Below, piece by piece: positions 1-8,110 of a stretch of 50,465 nt of DNA. Each line of letters begins with the position of its first letter. Position 1 is the stretch's first letter. The notes beneath the pieces were generated by a model that was not told where the DNA came from, did no database searches, and worked only from the letters and a program-made list of their open reading frames with translations. Both the position numbers and the translations under genes were made by a program. Source of the stretch: Chitinophagaceae bacterium (GTDB lineage Bacteria; Bacteroidota; Bacteroidia; Chitinophagales; Chitinophagaceae); NCBI GenBank assembly GCA_947454235.1, contig CANGIY010000022.1:1-50465 (forward strand), in the 5' to 3' direction.

Positions 1-153
1 AGGAAAGCCTGCGACTGGCTGTATGTCTTAAAAACTGCTTTAAATTTCCCTTTTGGCATACTATAAATATACGCAAAAATTCTTATTTAGCAAAGTGTTT
101 TGACAACTTTATTTCTTAGAATTTTATCTCATATCCTGATAGAATCAACGAAA
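1..153. other. left edge, no gene supported
   Basis: AT-rich sequence before the first terminator. The plus strand is open from base 1 to a stop at 64-66 (21 codons), so the last residues of a gene lying left of the window are possible, but the peptide is too short to recognise. I see nothing else in it. Confidence 0.3.
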
Positions 154-184
154 AGAGGCTGCCCTTTTGAGACAGCCTCTTTTT
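154..184 (+). terminator. intrinsic terminator
   Basis: Perfect 8-bp stem AGAGGCTG / CAGCCTCT (154-161 and 173-180) with an 11-nt loop, followed by a T run. It probably ends a gene lying to the left of the window and insulates the lipoprotein gene that follows. Confidence 0.8.
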
Positions 185-258
185 CATACCACTGCCTTAC
201 ATAAAATCTCTCCCAATGCTAAATGCAATAAAACCTTTTAAACATCGTTTGTTAATAC

Positions 259-681
259 ATGAGAACACCCGGTTCAATTGCTCGTATCAAGACACTTTTA
301 GTTGCTTCACTGTTAATTTCAGGTCTGGCTGCTTGCACCAAAACGTCAAACTCAAACCTCACTCCTGAGCAGCGATTTTCGGGAAGATGGAAATGGGTAC
401 TCACTACGGGCGGATTCGTCGGTGTACATATCACCCCTACCGATGTAAAACATGATATTTTTTACACATTTAATTCCAACCATACTTATAAAATTGAAGA
501 TGGTAGTACGATAAAAACAGGCACTTGGAATGTTGGTGTTGATAGCTCTACAGCAGGCCTAAAATTTGACACAATTGGAATGAGTGGAGGACAACCGTTT
601 ATTTACAGTTTTTCGAACGACTCGCTTTTTTTGAACTCGTATTGCTGTGATAATTTCAATTATACGCTAAAAGTTCAGTAA
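259..681 (+). CDS. small lipoprotein, lipocalin-like
   Basis: A 140-residue predicted lipoprotein of unknown function. The N-terminus has a basic stretch (RIK, residues 9-11), a hydrophobic core and a lipobox LAAC with the acylated Cys at residue 26, so the mature protein should be anchored in a membrane after signal peptidase II cleavage. The rest is beta-rich: a GRWKW motif near residue 43, then a TYKIEDG...KTGTW strand pair. This pattern of 'W near the start, G-x-W in the middle' is seen in the many short lipocalin-like lipoproteins of Bacteroidota, which is an inference from pattern rather than a family match. Two adjacent cysteines occur near the C-terminus (YCCDN). The gene stands alone between a terminator and the convergent bshA. 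No specific role can be assigned. Confidence 0.8.
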   Translation: MRTPGSIARIKTLLVASLLISGLAACTKTSNSNLTPEQRFSGRWKWVLTTGGFVGVHITPTDVKHDIFYTFNSNHTYKIEDGSTIKTGTWNVGVDSSTAGLKFDTIGMSGGQPFIYSFSNDSLFLNSYCCDNFNYTLKVQ

Positions 682-701
682 TCGCCTAATTGTAAGAGCA
701 T

Positions 702-1862
702 TTATATATTGCACTTACGCTTGTAGGGACAGGACTCCACGATGTTCGCGTAAATCTTTTCATACATAGGTATAATATGTTGCTTTTCGAATTTTTTAGC
801 TCGTGCTAATGCTGCTTTTTTGAATGCCTTAAGTTTTTCGGCATCTTGAATCACTTGAATTGCATTAGCTGACATTGATTCGATGTCTCCAATATCACTT
901 AGAAAACCTGTTTTACCGTGTTCGTTGATTTCCGGTAATCCCCCGGCATTTGATGATATCACCGGCACTCCGCACGCCATTGCTTCAAGTGCCGATAAAC
1001 CAAAGCTTTCAGATGAAGATGGAAGAATAAATAAATCGGTGATACTCAAAATTTCACTTATTTGCTCTTGCTTACCAAGGAACCTGATATCGTTATAAAC
1101 GTTCAGCTCTTTCGCCAGATCTTCAGCACGTTGTCTGTCAGGACCATCACCGATCATCAGTAACTTAGAAGGCACCGTTTGATGAACGTTGTGGAATACC
1201 CTAACTACATCCTCTACCCTTTTCACTGCTCTAAAATTGGAAACGTGTGCAAGTATTTTCTCATCGTTTGGAGCCATCATTTTCTTGAAGTGCTCTTTAT
1301 CTGACTGATGAAAACGCTTGATATCTACAAAGTTCGGGATAACGTGAATCTCTTTTTCAATTTTGAATGACTCCAAAGTATCTTCCTTCAGGCTTTGCGA
1401 AACTGCAGTAATAGCATCGCTCTCATTGATAGAAAATGTTACAACAGGTTCGTAGGTAGGGTCTTTACCTACTAAGGTTATATCAGTACCATGGAGTGTA
1501 GTTATGAATGGAATATCCTTACCTGCCTTACGTAAAATTTGTCGTGCGAAAAAAGCGGCCGACGCATGTGGAATAGCATAGTGCAGGTGTAATAAATCGA
1601 GATTGTAGTCGTTTATCACGCTCACCATTGTACTTGCCAAAGCTGTTTCGTAAGGCGGGAAAGCGAACAAAGGGTAAGTAGGTACTTTTACCTCGTGGTA
1701 ATAAATATTGGGGTGAAAGCCCTGTGAAAGCCTCACCGGCTGTTCATAGGTAATAAAATGTACTTCATAACCTTTATCAGAAAGGGCCATACCCAACTCT
1801 GTTGCAAGCACACCGCTACCACCAAATGTAGGATAGCATACAATACCTATGCGCATAGACAT
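702..1862 (-). CDS. bshA: N-acetylglucosaminyl L-malate synthase BshA
   Basis: Retaining GT-B glycosyltransferase (GT4 family) that joins N-acetylglucosamine from UDP-GlcNAc to L-malate, the first step of bacillithiol synthesis in the cytoplasm. The N-terminus GIVCYPTFGGSGVLATELG is the diagnostic BshA start, with the glycine loop that holds the nucleotide sugar. The acceptor region HLHYAIPHASAAF and LHGTDITLVG follow, and the C-terminal half carries the SSSESFGLSALEAMACG donor-binding motif (E-x7-E). I place the start at ATG 1862 (386 residues); ATG 1856 (MRIGIVC) is equally plausible. A longer reading from TTG at 1877 would overlap a near-consensus -7 element at 1875-1882 and is unlikely. 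It lies downstream of the sprT-like gene on the same strand with a 71-bp gap. Bacillithiol is known from Firmicutes and Bacteroidota; bshB/bshC are not in this window. Confidence 0.93.
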   Translation of the reverse strand: MSMRIGIVCYPTFGGSGVLATELGMALSDKGYEVHFITYEQPVRLSQGFHPNIYYHEVKVPTYPLFAFPPYETALASTMVSVINDYNLDLLHLHYAIPHASAAFFARQILRKAGKDIPFITTLHGTDITLVGKDPTYEPVVTFSINESDAITAVSQSLKEDTLESFKIEKEIHVIPNFVDIKRFHQSDKEHFKKMMAPNDEKILAHVSNFRAVKRVEDVVRVFHNVHQTVPSKLLMIGDGPDRQRAEDLAKELNVYNDIRFLGKQEQISEILSITDLFILPSSSESFGLSALEAMACGVPVISSNAGGLPEINEHGKTGFLSDIGDIESMSANAIQVIQDAEKLKAFKKAALARAKKFEKQHIIPMYEKIYANIVESCPYKRKCNI

Positions 1863-1874
1863 CTTTTTCCGCTG

Positions 1875-1882
1875 CAAATATC
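1875..1882 (-). promoter_or_regulatory. near-consensus -7 element for bshA
   Basis: On the minus strand this reads GATATTTG, one mismatch to the Bacteroidota -7 consensus TAnnTTTG, 12 nt before the ATG at 1862. It argues against a bshA start at 1877. No clear -33 element was seen. Confidence 0.4.
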
Positions 1883-1933
1883 GAATGACTGTTCGATATT
1901 GTTGTTATGCTTTGATAGATTTAAATAATAAGG

Positions 1934-2572
1934 TCATGATCTCAAGTCTTTGGGATCACAAACAATAACCATCGCAATGCCCGGGAACAAGTACATTCTC
2001 CCCGTTTTCACATGGCGGCATTTTGTGCGTGTTCTCCGTTTTTCAATCTTCTGGTAAATGTTTCCATCTTCAGTAGCAAAAAATTGATTGTCCACAAGTT
2101 CATCTACCATCACCATATCCTCGCTCTTCTCGTCATATTTGGCCAATGCCTTAAACAATCTTGGGTCGCCACAAGTACTGGCAGCAGGGTCGCGCAAGTA
2201 GGCAATAAGTGCTTTTTCAACATCAGGCGGAAAAAAACTCTTTCCTAAAAACGGAATGAGCACTTGCCTGTAAATTCCTTTCCATTCATCGCCGTGCGGA
2301 CTCACCCTATTACCAAACTGATTAAAGGTTAAAAGATGCGCCAGCTCATGCAAAAGCGTGATTAAAAAACTGAACTTATTCAGCGATCCATTGACACTGA
2401 TTCTGTGGGGTTTGCCTGTTACAGGGTGCCGATAGTCGCCGAGGACGGTCTTCCGTTCACGAGTGATTGTAAAATGAATAACGTGCGACCTGAAATAAGG
2501 TTCAACCATTTCGAACGACCCATCAGGAATAAACTGGGCTAAAAACGATAGTGTTGTTTCCTTTTTGGGCAT
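1934..2572 (-). CDS. SprT-like zinc metallopeptidase domain protein
   Basis: A 212-residue protein with the zincin motif HELAH (His75, Glu76, His79) followed by HGDEW with a probable third zinc ligand at His93, the arrangement of SprT/Spartan-like domains. The HExxH helix is preceded by a hydrophobic LITLL segment as in that family. The C-terminal part has two cysteines spaced widely (CRH...VCD), possibly a remnant of the SprT zinc ribbon. Family members are implicated in proteolysis of DNA-bound proteins in eukaryotes (Spartan); bacterial SprT has no firmly proven role, so function is uncertain. No signal peptide is seen, so it should be cytoplasmic. It starts 1 bp after the end of the AtpI-like gene, so the two are probably translated from one mRNA. 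Confidence 0.82.
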   Translation of the reverse strand: MPKKETTLSFLAQFIPDGSFEMVEPYFRSHVIHFTITRERKTVLGDYRHPVTGKPHRISVNGSLNKFSFLITLLHELAHLLTFNQFGNRVSPHGDEWKGIYRQVLIPFLGKSFFPPDVEKALIAYLRDPAASTCGDPRLFKALAKYDEKSEDMVMVDELVDNQFFATEDGNIYQKIEKRRTRTKCRHVKTGRMYLFPGIAMVIVCDPKDLRS

Positions 2573-2573
2573 T

Positions 2574-2954
2574 TTATTTTGATTTGCGCGCCAAACGTGA
2601 CATCACAATTGTATCAGCAGCAGTGTACACGCCATAAATACCAAACATCACAAAAATCATGGGTTTATAAAAATGGTCTCTATTCATTACGATATAGCCC
2701 AAAGCTGCAATCATGCACAACATTAACCTTACGAACGACATTGCCATTGCAGTTCTGATAAAACCACCAGGTGTACCTGATTTAAGCTTGGGTACGCTAC
2801 TAACAAATGACCCCATAGCCAGCGCAAACATAAATATATTGGTATACCCCATTACCGAAAGACTCAACTGAGGATTTATCACCGATAGTCCATAAACTCC
2901 GGCAAAAACCATTCCCAGCAATCCTATAAAAATCAAAGCAATAGCTTTATTCAT
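2574..2954 (-). CDS. AtpI-like small membrane protein
   Basis: A 126-residue membrane protein with about four hydrophobic segments (around residues 4-27, 36-57, 68-89 and 96-115) and a basic tail SRLARKSK. It begins inside the end of the AtpZ-like gene (ATGA overlap, 2951-2954). In many Bacteroidota an AtpZ-like gene and a small AtpI-like membrane protein come just before the F0F1 ATP synthase F0 genes, and the size and topology here fit. AtpI proteins assist assembly of the c-ring or Mg2+ supply in other bacteria. The identification rests mostly on topology and neighbourhood; the sequence itself has no strong motif. Unusually, no atpB/E/F/H/A/G follows: the next gene encodes a SprT-like metallopeptidase. 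Confidence 0.6.
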   Translation of the reverse strand: MNKAIALIFIGLLGMVFAGVYGLSVINPQLSLSVMGYTNIFMFALAMGSFVSSVPKLKSGTPGGFIRTAMAMSFVRLMLCMIAALGYIVMNRDHFYKPMIFVMFGIYGVYTAADTIVMSRLARKSK

Positions 2955-3136
2955 TTTTTCTTATTTAGCTCTTTAATTAGTTGAATTAGTGAGCCTGTAA
3001 GGGCTACAACAGGCAGCAAAACTACAAATATGGGAGTAGTTTTCAGGAATGAATCAAGTTTTAAACCCAAAAAGACCGCCAAACCCAACATCACCATCCA
3101 TTGAGTTGCGAGACCGGCATAGCGCATTCCATTCAT
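2951..3136 (-). CDS. AtpZ/AtpI family protein
   Basis: A 61-residue protein with two transmembrane helices. The N-terminal signature YAGLATQWMVMLGLAVFLG and the GLKLDSFLKT turn are typical of the AtpZ/AtpI family (F0F1-ATPase-associated small membrane proteins, proposed Mg2+/Ca2+ channels or c-ring assembly helpers). The tail KELNKKK is basic and should face the cytoplasm. The start could be residue 1 or Met4; both are upstream of the first helix. It is the first gene of a three-gene minus-strand operon (AtpZ-like, AtpI-like, SprT-like), with a 4-bp overlap to the next gene and a perfect -7 element at 3169-3176 upstream. Confidence 0.72.
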   Translation of the reverse strand: MNGMRYAGLATQWMVMLGLAVFLGLKLDSFLKTTPIFVVLLPVVALTGSLIQLIKELNKKK

Positions 3137-3168
3137 ACTACACCCGAAGTTACGCCAAATAGTTCAGC

Positions 3169-3176
3169 CAAATGTA
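3169..3176 (-). promoter_or_regulatory. -7 promoter element (TACATTTG)
   Basis: Perfect TAnnTTTG on the minus strand, 32 nt upstream of the AtpZ-like start codon. It fits the sigma-ABfr (Bacteroidota RpoD) -7 consensus. No good TTTG at -33. Confidence 0.5.
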
Positions 3177-3259
3177 GCTCGGGATGCAACTGGTTTGTTT
3201 TACCCACATTTACCTGCATGAGATGAGAACAAAAAAGGAACAAAAATTCCAAATTTGAT

Positions 3260-3267
3260 TAATTTTG
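3260..3267 (+). promoter_or_regulatory. -7 promoter element (TAATTTTG)
   Basis: Perfect TAnnTTTG 84 nt before the chosen TTG start of the PorW/SprE-like gene. Transcription from it would begin near 3273, which rules out translation from the upstream TTG at 3265. Confidence 0.5.
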
Positions 3268-3351
3268 AACGTTTGCAACCCGTACCTGTGCGGGCTTCAA
3301 TACTTTTTTGCAACAAAATACGTTAAAGCAAAAGCAACCCAAATTCCGATT

Positions 3352-6300
3352 TTGAAGCTGAGGATATTATTTATTCTATTTTTTGGATTTTTACTGAACT
3401 GCGGCAACCACCTTTTTGCCCAAACAGGTGAGCCACGCCTTACAGGCAAACAGATTGACAGTATGAACAAAGTGCGTGCAAAGGCGCTTAAAGAAGCTGC
3501 TGATTTGCGCAAATACCGTTCAAGCAAGCATTACCGCGACAGCGTTGAAAGAGCCAAAAAGAACAGGGCTAAAGAACTCAAACGAAAACACGACGACCGT
3601 TCTGATTCTATTAAATCGGTGCGTAAACACTTTACCGACTCATTGAGTGTTGCCCGAAAAGGTCGCACCGACAGTTTACAGGCATTACAGAAAAAACGCA
3701 CGGCTGCTGCCATTGCCAAAAAGAAATACAAAGAAAGTAAACGCTTCACCGATAGTGTGAACATCGTGAAACGAACTCGATCTGACAGTATTAAGCGGAA
3801 ACAACAGATATTTAAAGATAGTGTCTCACGAATAAGAAAGCATGACTTAGATATCTCAAAAGGCATCCGAAAGCATGAAATGGACAGCATGAAAGCCATT
3901 AGGAAAAAGTACACTGATAGCCTTACGCTTGTTCGAAAACGAAGAACTGATAGCCTGAATAAGGTCAGAAATATAAAGGGGAAAAACGTCAAGGACAAAG
4001 AAAAAGTGTCGGCGGAAAAGAAGAAACTCGCCTTTGAGACAATGATAAAAAAGAAGCATGAAGCCTACACCAATAAGGACATGCTCAAGAAAAAATGGTC
4101 ACCCGTCAGGCGGTTGATGCAGAATGGCTTCACCCACTACAATTACTACTATAATGCCAACAGAAAAATGGAGGAAGCCCAGGCCAACATGTTACGCGCC
4201 GGGCCAAAAGAAAACTATGACTCCATACTAAGAATGTATGCCTTTGACCCCGACAGGGATTCGTCATTGATTAAGGGCGATATGGATACCATCATTAGAA
4301 AAGCATCTTTGGGCATTCAAATCCATGACCCACGCGTTAAGTGGAGTAATGACCTTTTCTTATTGATGGGACAAGCCTATTATTACAAAGGCAACTACAC
4401 TAATGCAGCAATTTCTTTCCAGTACATTATTAGTACCGACGAAGAAAATAAGCTCAAAAACATGAAGAATGCCCCTAAAGGTGCTACTTCATCAATTGTG
4501 GAAGAAGAACCCGGAAAGTTTGATTTCCTGAAGCATAAGTCAGTGCACAATGAGGCAATCTATTGGCTGGCACGTACAAATATTCAACAAGGCAAAGTAG
4601 AAAACGGACAGGCAGTACTTTCATTGCTTGCGAGCGACCCTAACTTACCTGAGGAAATGGTTGGGAAAGTAGCTGAAGGAAAAGCTTTTTCTTACCTCGT
4701 TGACAAAAACTATGATGCCGCTTGCGAACAACTTCAAAAGCTGGTAGACGATAAATACAGTCCTGAAGCTACACGTATGAGGGCTGCTTACTTACGCGCA
4801 CAACTTCTTCAAAAAGACGAAAAATACCTCGCATCTATTGAGAGCTATGAAAGATGTCTTGAATTCTTTCCTAAGCTGGATATGGATTTCGCATGCCGTA
4901 AAAACATAGCTTACAATATTTTGAGAGCCGGTAAAGATGTGGAAGATGGCATGAAACCGCTAAAGAAAGTATTGAACGATGGAAAATATGTAACCTTTTA
5001 CGATCAGGTTTATTATGTATTGGGCAACCTGGCAGTTAAATCAAAACGTACGGAAGAGGCCATTAAGTACTTAAAAATGAGTGCTACTACTCCAAAAGCA
5101 TCTAAGAAACAAAAAGCTATTTCTTATGCGGCACTTGGCGATGTTTACTACAATTCAGGAGCTTATAACGAAGCGAAAAATGCGTATGACAGTTGTACCA
5201 AGTACGCGGGATCTAACAACACCGACCAAGGTGTAGCTGCTGCGATTCAAAAAGGCAAAGGGCTCTCAGAGGTTTCGGTTCCATTCAATCAAATTAAGGA
5301 TGCCGATAGTATTTTAGCACTCGCCGAAATGTCTAAAAAAGAACAAGAGGCTGTAGCGAAACGATACATCAGAGACCTTGAGAAAAGACTTCAAGACAGT
5401 GCCAAAAACGCGGCTGAGGGCGCAGCCCCTGTTGTAGTAACATCAGATGCTGAACCCGGAAATGACGCTGCCAACTGGTACTTCTCAAACCCGGTTTTGA
5501 TGCAACAAGGCGCTGCTGACTTTAAACGCAAATGGGGTAACAGGCCGCTTGTTGATAACTGGCGCCGATCTTCTGCAATCACATTTGCAAGTTCAGGTAG
5601 TGGAAGCGGTGAAGACGGCAGCACGAATAGCGATGGTACGGATGAGGCTCCGACAAATGGTTTGCCTTCGGTTGAAAGTCTTGTAGCAAAAATCCCAAAA
5701 ACTGACGCACAAAAAGAAGCCATCAGAAAAAACCAACAGAAAGCATACATAGCTCTTGCCAAAGCCTATCTCAAGCAATTGGACGACTATAAAAATGCTG
5801 AAAGCACACTCGATACGCTTGATGCGAAATATCCAAAACACCTGTATCAGGAAGAGGATTTGTACTTGCGCTATCAAATAGCTGTACGTAAAAATGAGCT
5901 TGATAAGGCACAGAGTATTGCTACCGAGTTTCTTAAAAAATTCCCTACGTCTATATTGGCAGAAAACCTAAAACCAAAACAAGAAGACAAAAAGGCAAAA
6001 ACAACTGCAGATGGGAAAAACGTGGTTGCTTTCTATGACGATACCTATCAAAAAATAATAGATCACAAGTACGACTCTGCCCTCACACAAATTGAACAAG
6101 GCATTCAAAATTTTGATGACCCTATCTTTAAAAAACGTTTTGAAATAGCTAAGGCATTGTGCTATTCAGGCATGAAGAAATACGACATGGCTGATACTTT
6201 GCTTGATAAATACATTGCTGCCAACCCACCTTCTGATTCGTTGACAGGCTGGGCAACCTCAGTGAAAGCATACAATGCTGATGTGCGCAAAAATGGCGTT

Positions 6301-6813
6301 CCAAGCTGGTACAAACGTCTGCTAGCTGAAGACTCAATCAGGAAACTGCACCCTGAACTGGCAGATCAAATTATTGCGAAACAAAATGAAGTAAAGAAGC
6401 CTGAGCCTGTTAAACCTGTGGTTGTTCGCCCGGCTGATGTACCACTATTCTTTAGTTATGCCCCCGAGGAAGAACATTTTTGTTTCATCTTCCTTTCATC
6501 GTTCGATTCTCGATTCCCGCGTATGAAGCAAAAAATCAAGCGATTTGATTCAACGATTGGAAAAACAGATGTCAACATTATCACTGACATGTACAGTGTA
6601 GATGAAACGATTGTATTGATCAAAGGCTTTAAATCTGCCAAAGAAGTAAAAGACTATTCTGATTCATTGGTGGCATCAGGAGTATTACTTGAATACCGCC
6701 CAAGTGAAGTAAAAACGATTTCAGTGTCAGCTAAAAATTACAAGAAACTGTTCTACGATAAAGACATAGAACGTTATGTAAACTACTACGACAAAAACTA
6801 CATCAAGCATTAA
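3352..6813 (+). CDS. PorW/SprE-like TPR protein of type IX secretion
   Basis: A very large (1153-residue) exported TPR protein. The region WSPVRRLMQNGFTHYNYYYN, followed by the DMDTIIRKASLGIQIHDPR stretch and TPR helices (FLLMGQAYYYKGNYTNAAISF), resembles PorW/SprE, the TPR lipoprotein linking parts of the type IX secretion and gliding machinery. Order: signal peptide; an 11-residue repeat region rich in DS and RK (3532-3975, roughly residues 61-208); basic linker; many TPR-like helices up to about residue 1000; a C-terminal domain rich in beta strands. I start at TTG 3352 because MKLRILFILFFGFLLNC is a normal signal peptide, while starting at TTG 3265 buries it 30 residues in and precedes the probable transcription start. 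Cys17 (LLNC) could be a lipobox; otherwise cleavage after LFA is likely. Two T9SS cargo proteins elsewhere in the window support the assignment. The N-terminal repeat is unusual for the family. Confidence 0.68.
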   Translation: MKLRILFILFFGFLLNCGNHLFAQTGEPRLTGKQIDSMNKVRAKALKEAADLRKYRSSKHYRDSVERAKKNRAKELKRKHDDRSDSIKSVRKHFTDSLSVARKGRTDSLQALQKKRTAAAIAKKKYKESKRFTDSVNIVKRTRSDSIKRKQQIFKDSVSRIRKHDLDISKGIRKHEMDSMKAIRKKYTDSLTLVRKRRTDSLNKVRNIKGKNVKDKEKVSAEKKKLAFETMIKKKHEAYTNKDMLKKKWSPVRRLMQNGFTHYNYYYNANRKMEEAQANMLRAGPKENYDSILRMYAFDPDRDSSLIKGDMDTIIRKASLGIQIHDPRVKWSNDLFLLMGQAYYYKGNYTNAAISFQYIISTDEENKLKNMKNAPKGATSSIVEEEPGKFDFLKHKSVHNEAIYWLARTNIQQGKVENGQAVLSLLASDPNLPEEMVGKVAEGKAFSYLVDKNYDAACEQLQKLVDDKYSPEATRMRAAYLRAQLLQKDEKYLASIESYERCLEFFPKLDMDFACRKNIAYNILRAGKDVEDGMKPLKKVLNDGKYVTFYDQVYYVLGNLAVKSKRTEEAIKYLKMSATTPKASKKQKAISYAALGDVYYNSGAYNEAKNAYDSCTKYAGSNNTDQGVAAAIQKGKGLSEVSVPFNQIKDADSILALAEMSKKEQEAVAKRYIRDLEKRLQDSAKNAAEGAAPVVVTSDAEPGNDAANWYFSNPVLMQQGAADFKRKWGNRPLVDNWRRSSAITFASSGSGSGEDGSTNSDGTDEAPTNGLPSVESLVAKIPKTDAQKEAIRKNQQKAYIALAKAYLKQLDDYKNAESTLDTLDAKYPKHLYQEEDLYLRYQIAVRKNELDKAQSIATEFLKKFPTSILAENLKPKQEDKKAKTTADGKNVVAFYDDTYQKIIDHKYDSALTQIEQGIQNFDDPIFKKRFEIAKALCYSGMKKYDMADTLLDKYIAANPPSDSLTGWATSVKAYNADVRKNGVPSWYKRLLAEDSIRKLHPELADQIIAKQNEVKKPEPVKPVVVRPADVPLFFSYAPEEEHFCFIFLSSFDSRFPRMKQKIKRFDSTIGKTDVNIITDMYSVDETIVLIKGFKSAKEVKDYSDSLVASGVLLEYRPSEVKTISVSAKNYKKLFYDKDIERYVNYYDKNYIKH
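3532..3975 (+). repeat. 11-residue (hendecad) protein repeat region
   Basis: The encoded protein repeats an 11-residue unit, roughly x-[TSK]-D-S-[LIVM]-x-x-[hydrophobic]-R-K-x, about 13 times in register: FTDSLSVARKG, RTDSLQALQKK, FTDSVNIVKRT, RSDSIKRKQQI, FKDSVSRIRKH, EMDSMKAIRKK, YTDSLTLVRKR, RTDSLNKVRNI and others. One 5-residue insertion (KESKR) breaks the phase once. At DNA level the copies have diverged, so this is a protein-level, not a recent tandem, repeat. Confidence 0.85.
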
Positions 6814-6846
6814 TGAGGTCTATGTGAATTATAATCTTGAAATTGA

Positions 6847-6880
6847 AAGGCCCGGTCTCTTGAAGAAACCGGGCCTTTTG
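6847..6880. terminator. strong intrinsic terminator
   Basis: Perfect 10-bp stem AAGGCCCGGT / ACCGGGCCTT (6847-6856 and 6868-6877) flanked by A and T runs, so it can act in both directions between the convergent PorW/SprE-like gene and the FAH-family gene. Confidence 0.85.
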
Positions 6881-6954
6881 TTCAGTTAAGTATTAGTGAA
6901 GATGACAAAATAAATGCCACCATTTCAACCATTCTGTTCCATTTCTGCGTCGTT

Positions 6955-6997
6955 GCAAAAGTCCTTATTCCGAATGCTTTCGGAACTCCGATTTTGC
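6955..6997. repeat. imperfect intergenic palindrome
   Basis: Nested inverted repeats in the gap between convergent genes: GCAAAA (6955-6960) with TTTTGC (6992-6997), enclosing TTCCGAA (6968-6974), loop TGCT, TTCGGAA (6979-6985). It is not followed by a T run, so it does not look like a terminator. It could be a REP- or MITE-like element; only one copy is in this window. Confidence 0.55.
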
Positions 6998-7061
6998 GCC
7001 TAGCACAAAAGAAACATAATAATTAAATTTTATGGAATTTATTTTATCAACTTCACTTAGA

Positions 7062-8063
7062 TTATTTCTTAAGTGCCAGAATACTCCATTTTTCGTCTTC
7101 AAGCACGATTTTATTCACTAGTTTACCCAAGCCATCAATTTCAAGCACTACTTCGTCACCCACCTGCAACCATTGTTCCTGATAGTTAGGATCGTTTAGT
7201 TTACCTGTACCGTTCAATTCAAGGAAGCATCCTGTACCAACAGTTCCTGAACCAATCACATCGCCCGGTAAAATATCGGCACCATACGCACAACGTTCAA
7301 TGATTTCAGCAAATGTCCAATCCATATCAGCGACATTACCATCGCTCACTTGTTTACCATTTACGAAACAACGCATCTTCAACTTGTAGTTGTTACCCGT
7401 GTGATTTGCTTTTGCTGGAACCTTATAAGCTTCAAGCTCATCAGGAGTCACCATGATAGGGCCAATTACAGTACTAAAATCTTTTCCTTTTGCCGGACCT
7501 AGGTTTAATAACATCTCTTCCATTTGCAGCGTTCTGGCACTCATGTCGTTCATAATCATGAAACCGGCAATGTATTCGTCTGCATTTGCTGCGGTCACAT
7601 TCCTACCCTTTTTGCCCAATACTACCGCAACCTCAAGTTCGAAATCGAGCCTTTTAAGGTGATCTGGCATTACTGGAATTTCACCAGGTCCCATAATAGC
7701 ATTATGGTTGGTAAAATAGAAAATCGGGTATTGGTCAAATTCAGCAATCATATCAACCTTGCGGTTTCTTCTTGCTGCTGCTACGTGTTGGCGAAAAGCA
7801 TAACCGTCCCTACACGAAGTTGGGTGAGGTACTGGAGCCATAATTTGAGCACTTGCAAACGGAATTGCACAAGAGGCATGTTTACCACTTTTAATTTCCG
7901 CCTCCGAAGCTTTCATCAAATCCTGGTAAGTGTCCCAGTTTTGAAGTGCAATATTCATTGTCTCCGGTAGGTATTGATTAACGCTTTTCATGTTATACAA
8001 AGCGTCATTTACAAGGAAAGCCAGTTGTTCCTGACCATCACTCGAATATGTTACAAGTTTCAT
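7062..8063 (-). CDS. fumarylacetoacetate hydrolase family protein
   Basis: A 333-residue member of the FAH superfamily, enzymes that cleave or hydrate 2-keto/enol acids with a bound Mg2+ or Ca2+. The family core is present: LDFELEVAVVLGKKGRN supplies the metal-binding Glu-x-Glu, and IMNDMSAR the metal-binding Asp, followed by GPAKGKDFSTVIGP and the C-terminal PGDVIGSGTVGTGCFLE strand. The length and the N-terminal YAFRQHVAAARRNRK region fit the long FAH-type subgroup (tyrosine or homogentisate catabolism) better than the short FAHD1/HpcE type, but the exact substrate cannot be read from sequence. It is a single gene with its own -7 element at 8083-8090 and convergent to the PorW/SprE-like gene. 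Cytoplasmic. Confidence 0.85.
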   Translation of the reverse strand: MKLVTYSSDGQEQLAFLVNDALYNMKSVNQYLPETMNIALQNWDTYQDLMKASEAEIKSGKHASCAIPFASAQIMAPVPHPTSCRDGYAFRQHVAAARRNRKVDMIAEFDQYPIFYFTNHNAIMGPGEIPVMPDHLKRLDFELEVAVVLGKKGRNVTAANADEYIAGFMIMNDMSARTLQMEEMLLNLGPAKGKDFSTVIGPIMVTPDELEAYKVPAKANHTGNNYKLKMRCFVNGKQVSDGNVADMDWTFAEIIERCAYGADILPGDVIGSGTVGTGCFLELNGTGKLNDPNYQEQWLQVGDEVVLEIDGLGKLVNKIVLEDEKWSILALKK

Positions 8064-8082
8064 TTTCGTTTGTTTTGCGGTA

Positions 8083-8090
8083 CAAAATTA
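8083..8090 (-). promoter_or_regulatory. -7 promoter element (TAATTTTG)
   Basis: Perfect TAnnTTTG on the minus strand, 19 nt upstream of the FAH-family ATG at 8063. No clear -33 element. Confidence 0.55.
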
Positions 8091-8110
8091 ATCGATTGCC
8101 TTCTATTATT

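Noticed and set aside
3265-3351. TTG start 29 codons before the signal peptide of the PorW/SprE-like protein
   Set aside because: It overlaps a perfect -7 element and would place 29 residues before a normal signal peptide.
3531-3998. Antisense ORF of 155 codons across the hendecad region
   Set aside because: A mirror of the repetitive Arg/Lys/Ser codons; no plausible protein.
8064-8110. Missing HATPase domain hidden by a frameshift after the DHp helix
   Set aside because: Only 47 bp separate the stop from the next gene, and no kinase motif appears in any frame.
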